A model generated the notes under the pieces. That model was not told where the DNA came from. It worked only from the letters and a program-made list of their open reading frames with translations, and did no database searches. Shown piece after piece: positions 35,896-47,266 of a stretch of DNA of 64,000 nucleotides. The DNA is from Diphasiastrum complanatum (Eukaryota; Streptophyta; Lycopodiopsida; Lycopodiales; Lycopodiaceae), in assembly GCA_029204225.1 (NCBI GenBank), contig CM055096.1, positions 28,161,995 to 28,225,994 of the forward strand, read 5' to 3'. The translations under genes and the position numbers were made by a program. The stretch's first letter is position 1. Every line of letters starts with the position of its first letter.

Positions 35896-35899
35896 AACA

Positions 35900-36264
35900 A
35901 AATACGTGGATAATCCACGTAGAAGATATCCACGCGTGGATATCTTTAACTTCCGATCTCATCCGGTGAACAAACTGAAATTTGCGTGGATAATCCACGT
36001 GTGGATTATCCACGTCAAAACTGCTTTCTGGCACCACCAACTTTCCCTTCCAAACAGTTGCCGGAATTTTTAAAATTCAATCACGCGTGGATAATCCACA
36101 CGCATAATTTTCTTGGCGCCATGTCAGAAAAACACCGGTAGACTGGCCGGAGGCGTGTTCAATTTTTTTTTGGCGTGGACAATCCATGCGTGGATGTTCC
36201 ACACAAACAAAATTTTGAAAAATCGACTAAGTGTCGGGTCTTGCGTGGATACTATGCATGGATA
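35900..36264. repeat. GTGGAT/ATCCAC palindrome array, right end
   Basis: Palindromes at 35904-35920, 35925-35944 (perfect, 20 bp), a double one at 35983-36014, and further ones at 36082-36102 and 36176-36212. A CCGG-flanked block (~36135-36152) resembles 31101-31120 of the left end. It ends with GTGGATACTATGCATGGATA at the AACACA duplication. Confidence 0.85.
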
Positions 36265-36270
36265 AACACA

Positions 36271-36416
36271 GAGTTTTCTAGTTGTCCACCTCATCAAAGA
36301 CAAAATAATTAAGGTCTTGGAGTGTAAGTAGTGACTCCATTATGACCTTACAAGGAGAATAATTAGATGGATTTAGTTTCTTACTAGACTCCAAGATGAA
36401 TCCTCCAATAGATGCC
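36271..36416 (-). pseudogene. copia element B gag N-terminus
   Basis: From ATG at 36416 the minus strand reads MASIGGFILESSKKLNPSNY, then SLLTLQDLNYFVFDEVDN and a stop codon, and ends at the transposon border. It is the missing start of the gag fragment whose remainder lies at 29790-30954, same strand and order. Confidence 0.65.
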
Positions 36417-37380
36417 ATCTTGATCTACTTTTTGGCACACAAAGTCCTAAAAAAATCACAAGGCACTTGTTCCTCTCTAGATTTACACTCATTTGCAACC
36501 AAATTTTTGTCATTTTTTCACAAATTTGAGATATTCAAATATGACACTATATAAGCATGTAGTTTTGACGATTGTTCCTCACAACACCGTGAAGAGTTCG
36601 TTGTCTCTCACCTACAGCAAGTGCGCCCTACCAGTTCACTATTCGACGAGATACTATCATACAATAAGCACCTTTCAATTCAATGCTACCATTCCAACAC
36701 TCTTTTTCTTGTGCTTTTAGTATTCAGTATGATACTTCCTTGATAACTCTCAACTATGGCTAGATCTTGCTCACTACATGAAGCTTTGTGTGAGTTTTTT
36801 TATGTTTTGAATGATGACTGTCCAGCGATGGACAGATGATCAAGCAATTTTTTTAAAGAAAAAACATGCCTCGCTGGTAGCGATGGATAGTCAACCATCA
36901 GTTACATCTCTTCAAGATGATTTACAAGCTCAGGTGGTAGCGACGAACCACTTGCTGTCTTTTCAACTATAAAGTTACTTTTACAAGCTCTGGTAGTACC
37001 AGCACACATGTCCACACCAAGTCTTTTGGCTAAGTAGAATATAAATGGTTAAAACTATTCATACTCTTTTTATAACAAAAAACGAACTGATATGGACCAA
37101 TTTTCCGTGAACTGATCAATATGGCACTCGCCTTGATACGATAATATTATGGCTTGGCCTATCGCTAAAACACTTATTGTTTGGAAAGATTGGACTATGA
37201 TTCAAAATGCTATTCAAAGTTGTTAAGTAGTATAACTTATTTTGGACATGGATAACAACTGACGCTCAGCTATGACACTTGTCTTCCTCACTAAACTAAC
37301 TCGTGCGATTATGTTTTGTGGGTTGGCGGCAGATATTAGCTGGATGTCTTCAAAAGGTTTCAATCTTGTTTTGTCAAGAG
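36417..37380. other. unassigned spacer
   Basis: No LTR or primer-binding site for copia element B was found where it would be expected. Repeated words near GTAGCGA.GGA (36820-36960) are the only pattern noted. Confidence 0.35.
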
Positions 37381-37384
37381 GAAC

Positions 37385-38069
<685 letters not shown>

Positions 38070-38469
38070 TTGTTGAGCTTTCTTGAAGTCGGTGCTGATT
38101 TGGCTTCATGATACTTGGCTATCTAGAGTTCTCGATTGATTTGAATAAGCTTTTGGCTGATCAATGTGTTTTCGGATCCAAGCTCTAATATTCTTTTTCT
38201 CTAATGTTGCTTTCCCCTCTATCATATTCTAAATCATTTTTCTGTAGTGGGTTTCTTTCCTTGCCTATCCTCAACCCAAGATCCAAGCAATCTAGCATCA
38301 AGGAGATGAAGTTAGTTGTCACGTGTAGGTTCATTTTCATGAGAGCGATAACATATCTCAGAATTCAACATGAATGGAAGATCCATATCTAACTCTAACA
38401 TCCATTAACCTTAAGCATTAACACTACAACCATTAACACTACACATCCATTACCACAATGAGGATAGCT

Positions 38470-39030
38470 TACTATTTCTCTCTCTCCCTTTCTCTCTCAC
38501 AAAAAGCATAAGAACATGCAATCCCAATAATATTCAAATCCAACAACTAACAAGTACAACAAAAGCATGAGAGATGGAGGGAAAAAAATAGAGTGCAAGG
38601 ACATGCACAAATCCATTCCATAAGAGAACCAATATGCTTGTATTGAAATTAAGATATGGACATGTTTTCCAGACTCAAGTTTGGAACTATTTATAGTAGA
38701 GAAGAGGACCCTGACCTCCAAATCATATTGGTCCATTTCTATTTCCCTAACAATTTATATTTAAAAAAGAGTGGGAACCCATTCAAAATTGGAGGGAACC
38801 AATTTGAATTTGAAATTTGGTGGGAGTCCCAACTTTATTCACTAACTTGACATTTAGGCCCTGCGACATTAAAAGTCCCGCAAAAAGGCTTAAAGTCCTT
38901 TTATTGACTTTCTAATTATCAAATCTCTATGTGATCATCGGGTTGGACTTACACACGTAGGGTGCCAAATCTCTCACTTATTAGTTAGGATTAGGGTTGC
39001 CTTGGGATCCACAAACCCTTCAATAGTATC
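38470..39030 (-). repeat. LTR (TGTTGGAGGG family), 3' copy
   Basis: On the minus strand it begins TATTGAAGGGTTTGTGG near 39031. A ~170-bp segment (38850-39030) recurs at 44205-44373 in the same orientation. It contains a TATA box and a downstream CT/GA-rich leader. It lies immediately after the stop of the unknown ORF at 39020-40630. Confidence 0.6.
38687..38696 (-). promoter_or_regulatory. TATA box of the LTR
   Basis: CTATAAATAG on the minus strand, ~330 bp into the LTR, with a pyrimidine-rich leader ~200 bp downstream. Confidence 0.5.
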
Positions 39031-40630
39031 TCCCACCAAAACTGGTGGCGGTCCCACGACACCTCGCGAGATGATTCATTTTGGGCTCTGGTTCTGCTCG
39101 CGTCGTACGTACCTTGATGAGATGGTACTGCACCTTCTCCATGAATTCCAGGAGCGCCGTATTGAAGGCATGTTTGTGCGAAAAAAAACACTTATTGGCT
39201 ACGACAATCCAATTTGAAGTTGTCCAGGCCACAAATCTTGATTTCCAAGAACCTCCCAGCATAGCTGCACGATAATATAGTCTTGCGATCGGTAGCTGGT
39301 CTTGGACTTTATCGGCCATTGTGTCACCAGAATCCACGGTCGTTGGAACAACAACATCATGAGCAATAGGAGCAGCTCTGATAGGAATTGTGCTGACTAG
39401 CCTCTGGTGTGTGGCCGATTCTTCTTCTTCAAAGATATCTGCTGCTTCAAAACCCTCTGGCATTGTGGCATCGAACTGCTTTGGTGAAGAAACAACATGT
39501 CCTACCGTGAGGGTGTCTAGTTTGGCTTCAACTTGATCTTGCGGTGTAAGCTGGAAAGTATTATCAAATCCGATAGCAATATCATGGAACTGTTCGAATC
39601 CTCTTCCAGGGGATTGGAGTTCAAAGGGATCTGGGCTTTTGGACATTTCAAAGATCTCATTTGGGCCCAGTGGGTTGGAATCATCGAACATATCTATGAA
39701 AGATTGGGTGTTTGGCGAAATAACTCGAAGCTATGGGGAAGCGGGGGCTGGGCAGCTGCGATTGGAACGGTAGATCCAATTGTCATAGACTCCTTGTGAG
39801 AAAGCAGAGGTAAGGGATTGATTAGTGGATTGAGGAATGGGTAGCTCAGTGCAAATTGCAACAAGGGGTGGAAGCACGACTAGGGTTGGTTGCCAAGTAC
39901 GACGACGTGTCACGGGAGGTGAGTCTGGAACGACGATCTCGCTGCGTACACGATGTCAACTATGTGAACTCGATGCCTGATGCGATGATTCAGCCGGCGC
40001 CTCTTCATAAATAGAGAGCACGAAGTCCATACTGAAGCCATGAATTTTATTGTCAAGATGTGAGGTAGCAAGGAGAGACAATAACTGACCAACGACAAAA
40101 TGCTACTTGGTATTGCTCTCAATAGCTCGTTTGAGATCTCCGAAGATGGTTTTGAACCAGTTATATGGTTCCAGAGGGACCTTGGCTATCTTGGCTTGGG
40201 ACTCAACTATCCTATGCAGAATCTGCAAGGAGATGCACTCTTTCCTGAGGTCCCCAACCATCAGAAAATTACTGAGGAGTTGAGCAGCAACATGGATAGC
40301 AAGGTCAGTAATGGCCTCCAGAAGATAGCCGTCATTTTTCCAATATAGATCATTGGTAGTATCAATATAAGGCTAAATATCATGTTTGACTTGTTTATAG
40401 TTCGGTGAGGCTTGGGTTCCAGACACTATCCCTATGGCAGCAAGGGCAGTTTCAGTTACGCGCACCTTGTGTGTGGCTCCTTGAAAGGGAATATAAAATT
40501 TGGATTTTTCTTCCTTCCAAGTACTGAAGGCAAGAGTAATAAAGTCCATGTTAATTTTTCCTGAGAAGGCTCTCCATGAATACCCGTGAGCAGAGGCTCT
40601 GCAAGGATCATCTACTGAGTAACCGTGCTT
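39020..40630 (-). pseudogene. unidentified ORF abutting an LTR
   Basis: Minus-strand coding-like sequence of ~500 codons with a few stops and shifts. The last 223 codons (39691-39020) are fully open. Readable blocks run from MDFITLAFSTWKEEKSKFYI through NDGYLLEAITDLAIHVAAQL and EPYNWFKTIFGDLKRAIESN to FEQFHDIAIGFDNTFQL, DQLPIARLYYRAAMLGG and EFMEKVQYHLIKVR. I do not recognise a family: no copia, gypsy or LINE motif, no membrane helix, no zinc finger. The stop codon overlaps the LTR start, so it occupies the slot of an extra 3' ORF in an LTR element. Function unknown. Confidence 0.5.
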
Positions 40631-40707
40631 GTGCTAGGAAGGATCATGATGTCCGTTGCAGACGAGACATCACGATGGATAGTATACCGAGGAGACTGAG
40701 ATGTATC

Positions 40708-41243
40708 TGTGGAAGATGTAGGAAATAGAAGCCTAAGGATCCAAGATCTTAACTTTTCAATCACACAAAGCATTCTCAAAAGAAAGAGAGAGATGGCTAG
40801 AAACCCTCTTGTAGAAACTCGTGGACAGCCAAGGAGAATAGTCACTATTGCTTACAAAAGTGTCTTATACAAATGGGATGCACTTTACATATATATAGTC
40901 CAAGATGACTATCTAACTTCATGACTATTGGCTATCCAACTACTTGACTATTGGCTTTCCAACTACTTGACTATTGGCTGTCCAACTACTTGACTATTGA
41001 CTATCCAACTTTCTATAAGTTACATAGAAAGAATAAGGTACTTCTAATATTTCAAGTTGGGGTACTTAATGTCACAATTAGGCCTAGTGGACCCATGAGT
41101 CCCTACCAGGTTAATTTCATACTAACTTAGCTAACTCTAAGTTTAGTAGCCTAATATAATAAATGACCATGGTTACACAACTCTCGACCTTTTGGGTCAA
41201 AGTAACCTATGGTAATGTAAGCAATTCCATTTACATTCCAACA
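40708..41243 (-). repeat. copia element E 3' LTR
   Basis: On the minus strand it starts TGTTGGAATGTAAATGG after a short polypurine tract (AAGGAGGG) and ends near CATCTTCCACA. It includes the 23-bp tandem repeats at 40917-41011. Confidence 0.55.
40917..41011 (+). repeat. 23-bp tandem repeat, four units
   Basis: Units of the form CTTGACTATTGGCT.TCCAA, each followed by CTA or CTT: 40917-40942 (with a 3-bp insertion), 40943-40965, 40966-40988 and 40989-41011. They lie inside the LTR. Confidence 0.85.
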
Positions 41244-41361
41244 CCCTCCTTAAATGGAAATGCATAACATAACATGAAGTAACTTCTCGAAAGAAAAAAC
41301 TACAACTTGTTGTCCAAACTTCATGTCGCCAAATAAACTTCACACCGAAGTAGTCGAAATC

Positions 41362-42111
41362 TCATCCCCAATCATGTCCAACATATAAAAGAAAAAGAAT
41401 GCGTAATAATGAAGCATCAAGTCGAAGGATGAGGATTTGCATGCTCCATCCGAAGTAGGGAACCAACATAAACTCGGCAATAAGTCGAAACATGGACTTG
41501 TAATCCATTATAGGCTCCCACACCATTCGAAAATACTTCTTACCATAAGGACAATAAAAAAGAGTACCAAACTCTTTTGGCATCACATCCTCCCGAACCT
41601 TACCATCAACGACTTGCTCACATAGAATAGGCGATGTACCAACATCATGATGAAGAGTAAGTGTAAAACCAAAAAAATCAGCAAAAGGTACTGATTTTAA
41701 AGAGGCACGTGCCTTTCTTTCGTAGTAAGAAATTTCTTTGCTATCCTGCAAAGTCTCCAATAGCCGACAAGGAATAGTTATGGGCTATTCAACACTTTGC
41801 TATCCAAAGTGTTCCCAACATGGACCATGTTGTCCATAATCTTCTACAGGCTGTTTCCAAAGCATAATGGACTGCGCATGATGTAAAATGGGTTGTAAAT
41901 GACCAAAAGAAGATGATTGAACCTGCTGTCCAACATCTTCATCATAAAAATTTAGCAAAGTATCAAGAGATGCATCAACGATGGCGTCATCAAAGTTGTC
42001 CGTCCCTCGAAGAGGCATGGGATGACATAGAAATTTCTTCAAGTAATGAAAAATTCTCTCCAAACAAATGCTCACTCTTAACACTTTGAACAAAAGTACT
42101 AATTGACACAA
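41362..42111 (-). pseudogene. copia element E, partial second copy of the integrase-RT junction
   Basis: Minus-strand fragments SFGHLQPILHHAQSIM, VEDYGQHGPCWEHFG, ETLQDSKEISYYERKARASL and REDVMPKEFGTL mirror, with divergence, the segment at 42175-42700 (LQTLQDSKGNHFYEGKTRAS, WEDVMQEEYNSL). The same stretch of polyprotein is therefore present twice in tandem, both on the minus strand. The 3' part lacks the RT motifs. Confidence 0.6.
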
Positions 42112-42174
42112 TAGTGACTCCCTCCTCGATTAGTACAAAATAGTTCCAAAGAGTGCTTGAATTTTTAGGTTTTG

Positions 42175-44098
42175 TTAAAACATCAAATTGAAAAGGTTTT
42201 GCATGAAACTTTTTACTAATGCATTAACTTGAGAAAAGCATTGCAGTATTGACACGAATACAAGAACCCAAGTGTGGTTCTTCATGAGTGAGTTGTACTC
42301 CTCTTGCATCACATCCTCCCAACATTTTACTCCTCTGGCCTGCTCATGAAAAATAGGTTCTACTGCACCATCCTCAATAGAAATAAGAGCAAAATCAGAA
42401 AAATCAGCAAATTCTACTGATTTAGTAGAGGCACGAGTCTTCCCTTCATAGAAATGATTCCCTTTGCTGTCCTGCAAAGTCTGCAACAACCATTTAGGGA
42501 CTGGTTTGGGCTGTCCAAGAGCCTTACCTTTGTCAACACTTTGCTGTCCAAAGTGTTCCGAACTTGGACCTTGCTGTCCAATGTTTTCCGAACTTGGACC
42601 TTGCTATCCAATGTCTTCAACAAGTTGCTGTTCACCATAAATGGGTTCTTCTTGATGAACTATGGGCTGCAAAATTGAAGAAGTAGTGGGTTATCCACTA
42701 GAAGTAGATGGCAGTCCCTTCTCTTCATGATTAGATGGCAAAACCAAATCTGGAAATATTTCAACATATGCATCATGGGGGAAGTCCCCTTTCATGACAT
42801 GAGTGGGCGCAACATCATAGGAGGTCTTTTCATTAAAATGAGCATCACAACTTACTATGATTTTATTAGTATCCATATTGAACAACCAATAGCCCTTGCT
42901 TTCACTACTATAGCCAACAAATATGCATTTAACTATCATCAAGCTTGGTTCTTAGCTTATCGGGAATGAAAACATAAGCCGTGCAACCAAAGATGCGTAA
43001 GTGAGAAACAATAGGCTTCTTACCATACCAAACTTCATAAGGAGTTGATACCTTCAAGGCTTTAGTAGGACACCGATTACTAATGTAAGCCGCCGTTATA
43101 ACCGCTTCCACCCAAAACTTGTGAGGTAGGCCCTTTGCCTTGAGCATGCATCGAGCCATCTCCATGATAGTGCGATTCTTTCTTTCGGCAACACCATTTT
43201 GTTGATGTGTAAGGGGTTGTCATTTGATGATGGATACCTTTGCTTTGAAGATAAGTACCGAACGTATTCTTTATATATTCCCCTCCTCGGTCGGTACATA
43301 AGATCTTCAAAGAGTGCCCAAACTGGTTTTCTATCATTGCTAGAAAATCCTTAAAGCATTGAAAAACTTCAGATTTTGCCTTCATAGGATAAATTCATGT
43401 AAATCTTGAAAGGTCATCAATAAAAGTAACAAAGTACTTACACCTTCCAATGGATTCGGTCATCATTGGACCACATACATCACTATGAACCAAATCAAAT
43501 TTGCCATCAACTCTAATAGTTCCATCAATTGAAAAAGCTTGCCTTTGAAATTTTCCAAGTATGCATCCTTCGCGTACATGTCCTTCGGGATGCTCAATAC
43601 TAGGAATGTCTTCAACCATATTGAATCTCTTCAACATCTTCAAGCTAGCAAAGTTGAGATGTCAAACCTAGCATGCCATAATTCAGCCAACTCCAAAGAA
43701 TGTGAACTTGATGCAACAAGACAAAAAGATGATGAAGCTCTTCGCTTATAGGTATCCATAAGGAACAATCCACCACGTAATGTTCCCGAAGCAATGATCA
43801 TAAGAGATCTCTTTGGGTCTTTGATAAGACATTTGTCTTCTTTGAATTCCACAACCAATCCTCGGTTCATAATTGTAGAGACTGAAATGAGATTCTTTCT
43901 TATTTTTGGAACATAAAGTACATTACGAATGTACTTCTCCTCACCATTGGGTAAGATAATGGGGATCACTCCAATACCTTTGATAGGATAAGAGGTGTTA
44001 TCAACACCTTGAACTTTGCTTCCATCATGCACTTTCACAAGCTTTGTGAAGACCTCTTTGTGATAAGTCATATGGCGTGTGACACCGCTATCAATCAC
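42175..44098 (-). pseudogene. Ty1/copia element E protease, integrase and RT start
   Basis: Minus strand: protease (VMIDSGVTRHMTYHKEVF, catalytic DSG), pre-integrase (LWHARF, then HVREGCILGKFQRQAF), integrase core (FDLVHSDVCGPM, KILCTDRGGEYIK with catalytic Asp; the NGVAE block is reached through a frameshift), integrase tail (KVSTPYEVWYGKKPIVSHL, LRIFGCTAYVFIPDK, YSSESKGYWLF), linker and the first RT helix (WEDVMQEEYNSLMKNHTW). It breaks off before the catalytic YVDD. Several frame changes; inactive. Confidence 0.85.
42541..42613 (+). repeat. 30-bp tandem repeat, ~2.4 units
   Basis: TTGCTGTCCAA.GT.TTCCG followed by AACTTGGACC: 42541-42570, 42571-42600 and a partial unit from 42601, in the linker between integrase and RT of copia E. 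Confidence 0.85.
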
Positions 44099-44204
44099 TC
44101 AATCAATAGATGAAAAAACAGCAACCTGTAAAGCTGAAAATGAGCTGTTTTCTACTGAAAAACTAGCAAGATTTGAAGTGGCAGAAATCTCTTCTTTAGG
44201 AGCC

Positions 44205-44373
44205 TTGCGACATTTAATTCCTGCAAAAAGGCCTAAAGTCATTTTAACTTTTAACTAATCAAATAACTATGTGATCATCGGGTTGGTGGACTTACACACA
44301 TAGGGTGCCAAATCCCTCTCACTTATTAACTAGGTTTAGGGTTGCATTGGGATCCGCAAACCCTCCAACACAA
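44205..44373 (-). repeat. LTR fragment (TGTTGGAGGG family), second copy
   Basis: On the minus strand it starts TGTTGGAGGGTTTGCGG at 44373 and matches 38850-39030 closely. It is cut off at ~44205 where copia E gag/protease sequence begins. Confidence 0.65.
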
Positions 44374-45910
44374 ACATTACAAACAGTCTATGGAGGTCCA
44401 TAAGAGATTAGTAGAATTTTCAGTTAGGTCCACAAAAGGTTTATATGTTGAAATCAATCAAAAATTGACTTGTAGTAGTTCAGTGAATTGTTGGCTAAGC
44501 CTCTAAGCACCAAAACAGGTGTATAATGCCCAAAAGTCCTCAAGAACAAACTAATTTTTGAAGTTTTGAGAATCCAAATAGTATCATAAAGTGGTTATCA
44601 TTTTAGAGATTGCTTGTTATTGGCCGTAAGTTGCTAGTGGCAAATGAAACTTGCCTAGCACGATAGCTCAATAAAACTTGCACTTAAGTTGCCTCATTTT
44701 AGCAAAGAGGGACTTTAACTTCATGTGTTAAATAGTGCCAAGTTAATTGAAGTTTGAAAGTGGAAGAAAGACCTTTTCTAAAAAGTGAACAATGTAGGTT
44801 AACAAGTGGAGTGAAATGAATCTTTGTTATTTATAGTTTGGACCAAGCTTAGTTACCCTATACATTTATGCATAAAATTCTGTATTAATAATTTATTTAT
44901 TTATGCATCTTATTTAGTGAAGTTTGCAACTAACAAAATGATTGCATTTTTTTGAGGCATAATTGAATGGAAGTTGAGCGAGGTGTAAAGGCCAATAGAT
45001 AAACTATCACAAGTGCCAAGGATGACTAGGGAGATCTCTTTTTGTGGTTGAAATTTTGTTGTGGGCCACATTTTATAACTTGTTATGGGCTATACTTTTT
45101 ATAAGGCATAATATTATTTTAAGAATTCCTCTATAGACCCATTGGATTCGTAATATGCCAAGACAAAAAATGACATGGCATGTCAAACTTGTGATCTTCT
45201 TTATGAGCACGATCCATAAAATGTTGAGGATGAATTTTATTCTGCAAACTTTGCTTCAAAATCTCCACTATTTTCAGAAGATTCCAAATCTTTGTACTTT
45301 AAGCCTATAGTACGATGCATAACAATCTCTCATGGAGATCTTTTTTGTAATAAATATGTACAATGATGCAAGTTGTACCACATCATGTACGTCATGTACA
45401 ATTTAGAGCCATATTTAGGCTTGGCCAATTTGGAGTTCTCGTATGTTTCATATGTCCCTTTTAGTTGCACGTTGTCCATGATTCAAACTGGGGCCTTTGT
45501 GAATCCAACAACCAATCTTATTCAACTCTAGCAATTATCCTTCCTTTCTCCTCTAAGGTTAGAAATGGCTCCAACCCATTGCCCAAATCGGGTGGGACAC
45601 ACAAGAGAAAAAGAAACTTTAGAACCACATGAAATGTGATATTTCAAAAATCTCTCTTTAGTAATTTTGGTCCTTTAAATCAATGGTTGACTATTCAAAG
45701 CACTTTTGTTGCCAAGTAATGGATTGCTCTCCCAATCCTCTAACGATTGTAATGCCAACTAAACTCAAGTGATTGGCTCGCTTTCTTCACCATTGAGGAT
45801 TTAGAGTCGGATTTAGAGTCACGTCCTCCCCTGCCATTAAGGTTTCCACAAACCAACAATGAGTCTATATGCCGCCCACATGTGTGTGGTTGCCTCACTG
45901 CTAGCATTTA
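44374..45910. other. gene-free AT-rich spacer
   Basis: No exon, RNA gene or transposon motif recognised on either strand. Confidence 0.4.
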
Positions 45911-45917
45911 CAAAGCC

Positions 45918-46155
45918 CATGCTAGGCCTCGTTCTCACATGATTGGGGGTGAGATGTTGAAAAACGAAATCAAGATTTGGTTGAGGCCTTGCTCTCACAC
46001 GATTGGTCGTGGGTGAGATGTGAGAAAACTAAATCTGGAGTAGATTGAGGCCTTGCTCTCACATCAACAACAACAACCCTCATTGGCATGACTGGCATGT
46101 ACACACTCTTGAAAAGGAAACCAAGATTGAGGCCTTGCTCTCACATCACAGGTGG
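45918..46155 (+). repeat. imperfect tandem repeat, four units of ~64-82 bp
   Basis: Each unit begins AGGCCTTGCTCTCACA (first unit TAGGCCTCGTTCTCACA), with starts near 45918, 45982, 46048 and 46131. The first two also share GGTGAGATGT and GAAA.C.AAATC. Confidence 0.7.
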
Positions 46156-46329
46156 AAGGTGGGGTGGGGGCCCTCTTGGGCCATACTTGATAGGCATGGG
46201 TGGCCTATAAACAATTAAGAGAACCCAAGGTGTTAGGCATTGCTTTTCATAGAATAGTAGTGGAGAAGGACCCATGCCTGCCAGAATGGCACATAGACAT
46301 TCCTCATATGACCAACCTTTTCCAAGTGG

Positions 46330-46930
46330 CATGCCTGCATGCCCTACGGAGAGGTACTGCACGCCGCTTATATCTTAGCGCCACTGAAGAATTTAGAGTT
46401 TGCCACCGTTGGATTTTATTATAGCCGTCAAGATGGTCCCACGTCTTGACGACAACCAATGGAAAGAGTCCAAGTGGCAGATAGGACTCGTGGCAAGCAT
46501 CCAAGGGTGCGGTCGTAAAGTGCATTGCTCCGTTTTATGCTGCCGCGGCACTCCACCCTTTAATCTTAGCGGCGAATTAGAATCTCCTTGCGAAACCGTT
46601 GGATAATGTTTAGTGCATTCAGATCTTGCCACGTGCTATGCTGTAGCTGCCAAAAGATCGGAAGCGGTAGTTGTCACGCGTGGCTCGCATCCAAGTGGGA
46701 TTGTGGAACAGGCTTCGTGTTATTAAGTGCCAACTTATTGTCACGGAATGTTCAGGCCCCACCACTTGGATGCTAGCCACGCGTCAAAATCACCGCTTCG
46801 GAGCGTCTGAGTGGTTAATTGTGGAATGGTGGCGAGATCTTAACGGTTGTGATATGATCTTAACGGTGAATTTATTTTGATCGTTCGTGACTTGAGGACG
46901 AAAAAAAACACGAGATACTTACAAACAGAG
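46330..46930 (+). promoter_or_regulatory. putative promoter region of the SFH gene
   Basis: More GC-rich than its surroundings, with a G-box core CACGTG at 46630-46635 and repeated ACCGTTGGAT and TCTTAACGGT words. It directly precedes the probable first exon. Promoter activity is inferred from position only. Confidence 0.35.
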
Positions 46931-47266
46931 AGGAACGTAAAATTGGTTCTATTTTAGAAAGAGAAGCAAAAAAAAGAGAAGCGAGAGCGAGAGGGAGCAG
47001 CTATGGAGATGGCGGGCATGCACGAGGGAGGGAGAGAAACAGAAAAAAATTGAGAGAATATCGAGAGAGCGCCATAGCTGGGAGGCATCAGAAGAGCTTT
47101 GGTAGATCGGAATCCTTATCTGCTTCGATTCTTTTTCCCTCGATAGCCTCAAATTGCATGCGCATCGGTTTTTGGCTTTTGCTTTTCCTTCATCTTGGGA
47201 ATCGTCGCTCTTCGCTTTCGATACATCTTGCGGACGCGACAACCACTGGAGCATTGATCGCTCTTG
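46930..47266 (+). other. probable non-coding first exon (5' UTR) of the SFH gene
   Basis: Purine-rich start (GAGAGAGCGAGAGGG), GC-richer middle and a possible donor (TCTTG/gtaatt) at 47266. The short ATG at ~47003 opens a small reading frame only. Plant SFH genes often carry 5' UTR introns; the exon with the true start codon was not identified between here and 48926. Confidence 0.35.

Larger units (their letters stand above)
30949..36270. mobile_element. DNA transposon with palindrome arrays, nested in a copia gag
   Basis: About 5.3 kb (30955-36264) between two copies of AACACA (30949-30954 and 36265-36270). The copia gag reading frame stops at one border and resumes at the other, so the insertion is bracketed by independent evidence. 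Both ends carry dense GTGGAT/ATCCAC words in both orientations, often as near-perfect palindromes. The outermost ends share an imperfect inverted repeat built on TAT..GCA..TATCCACGC. The interior contains an eroded two-exon transposase-like gene (minus strand) and an 86-bp tRNA-like retroposon. Subterminal arrays of a short motif in both orientations are typical of En/Spm-CACTA elements, but CACTA termini are not visible and the duplication is 6 bp (8 bp with one mismatch), so the superfamily is open. Confidence 0.6.

Noticed and set aside
46141-46880. several 60-80-codon ORFs on both strands upstream of SFH
   Set aside because: The region is GC-richer, so random open frames are expected; no domain or splice signal supports them.
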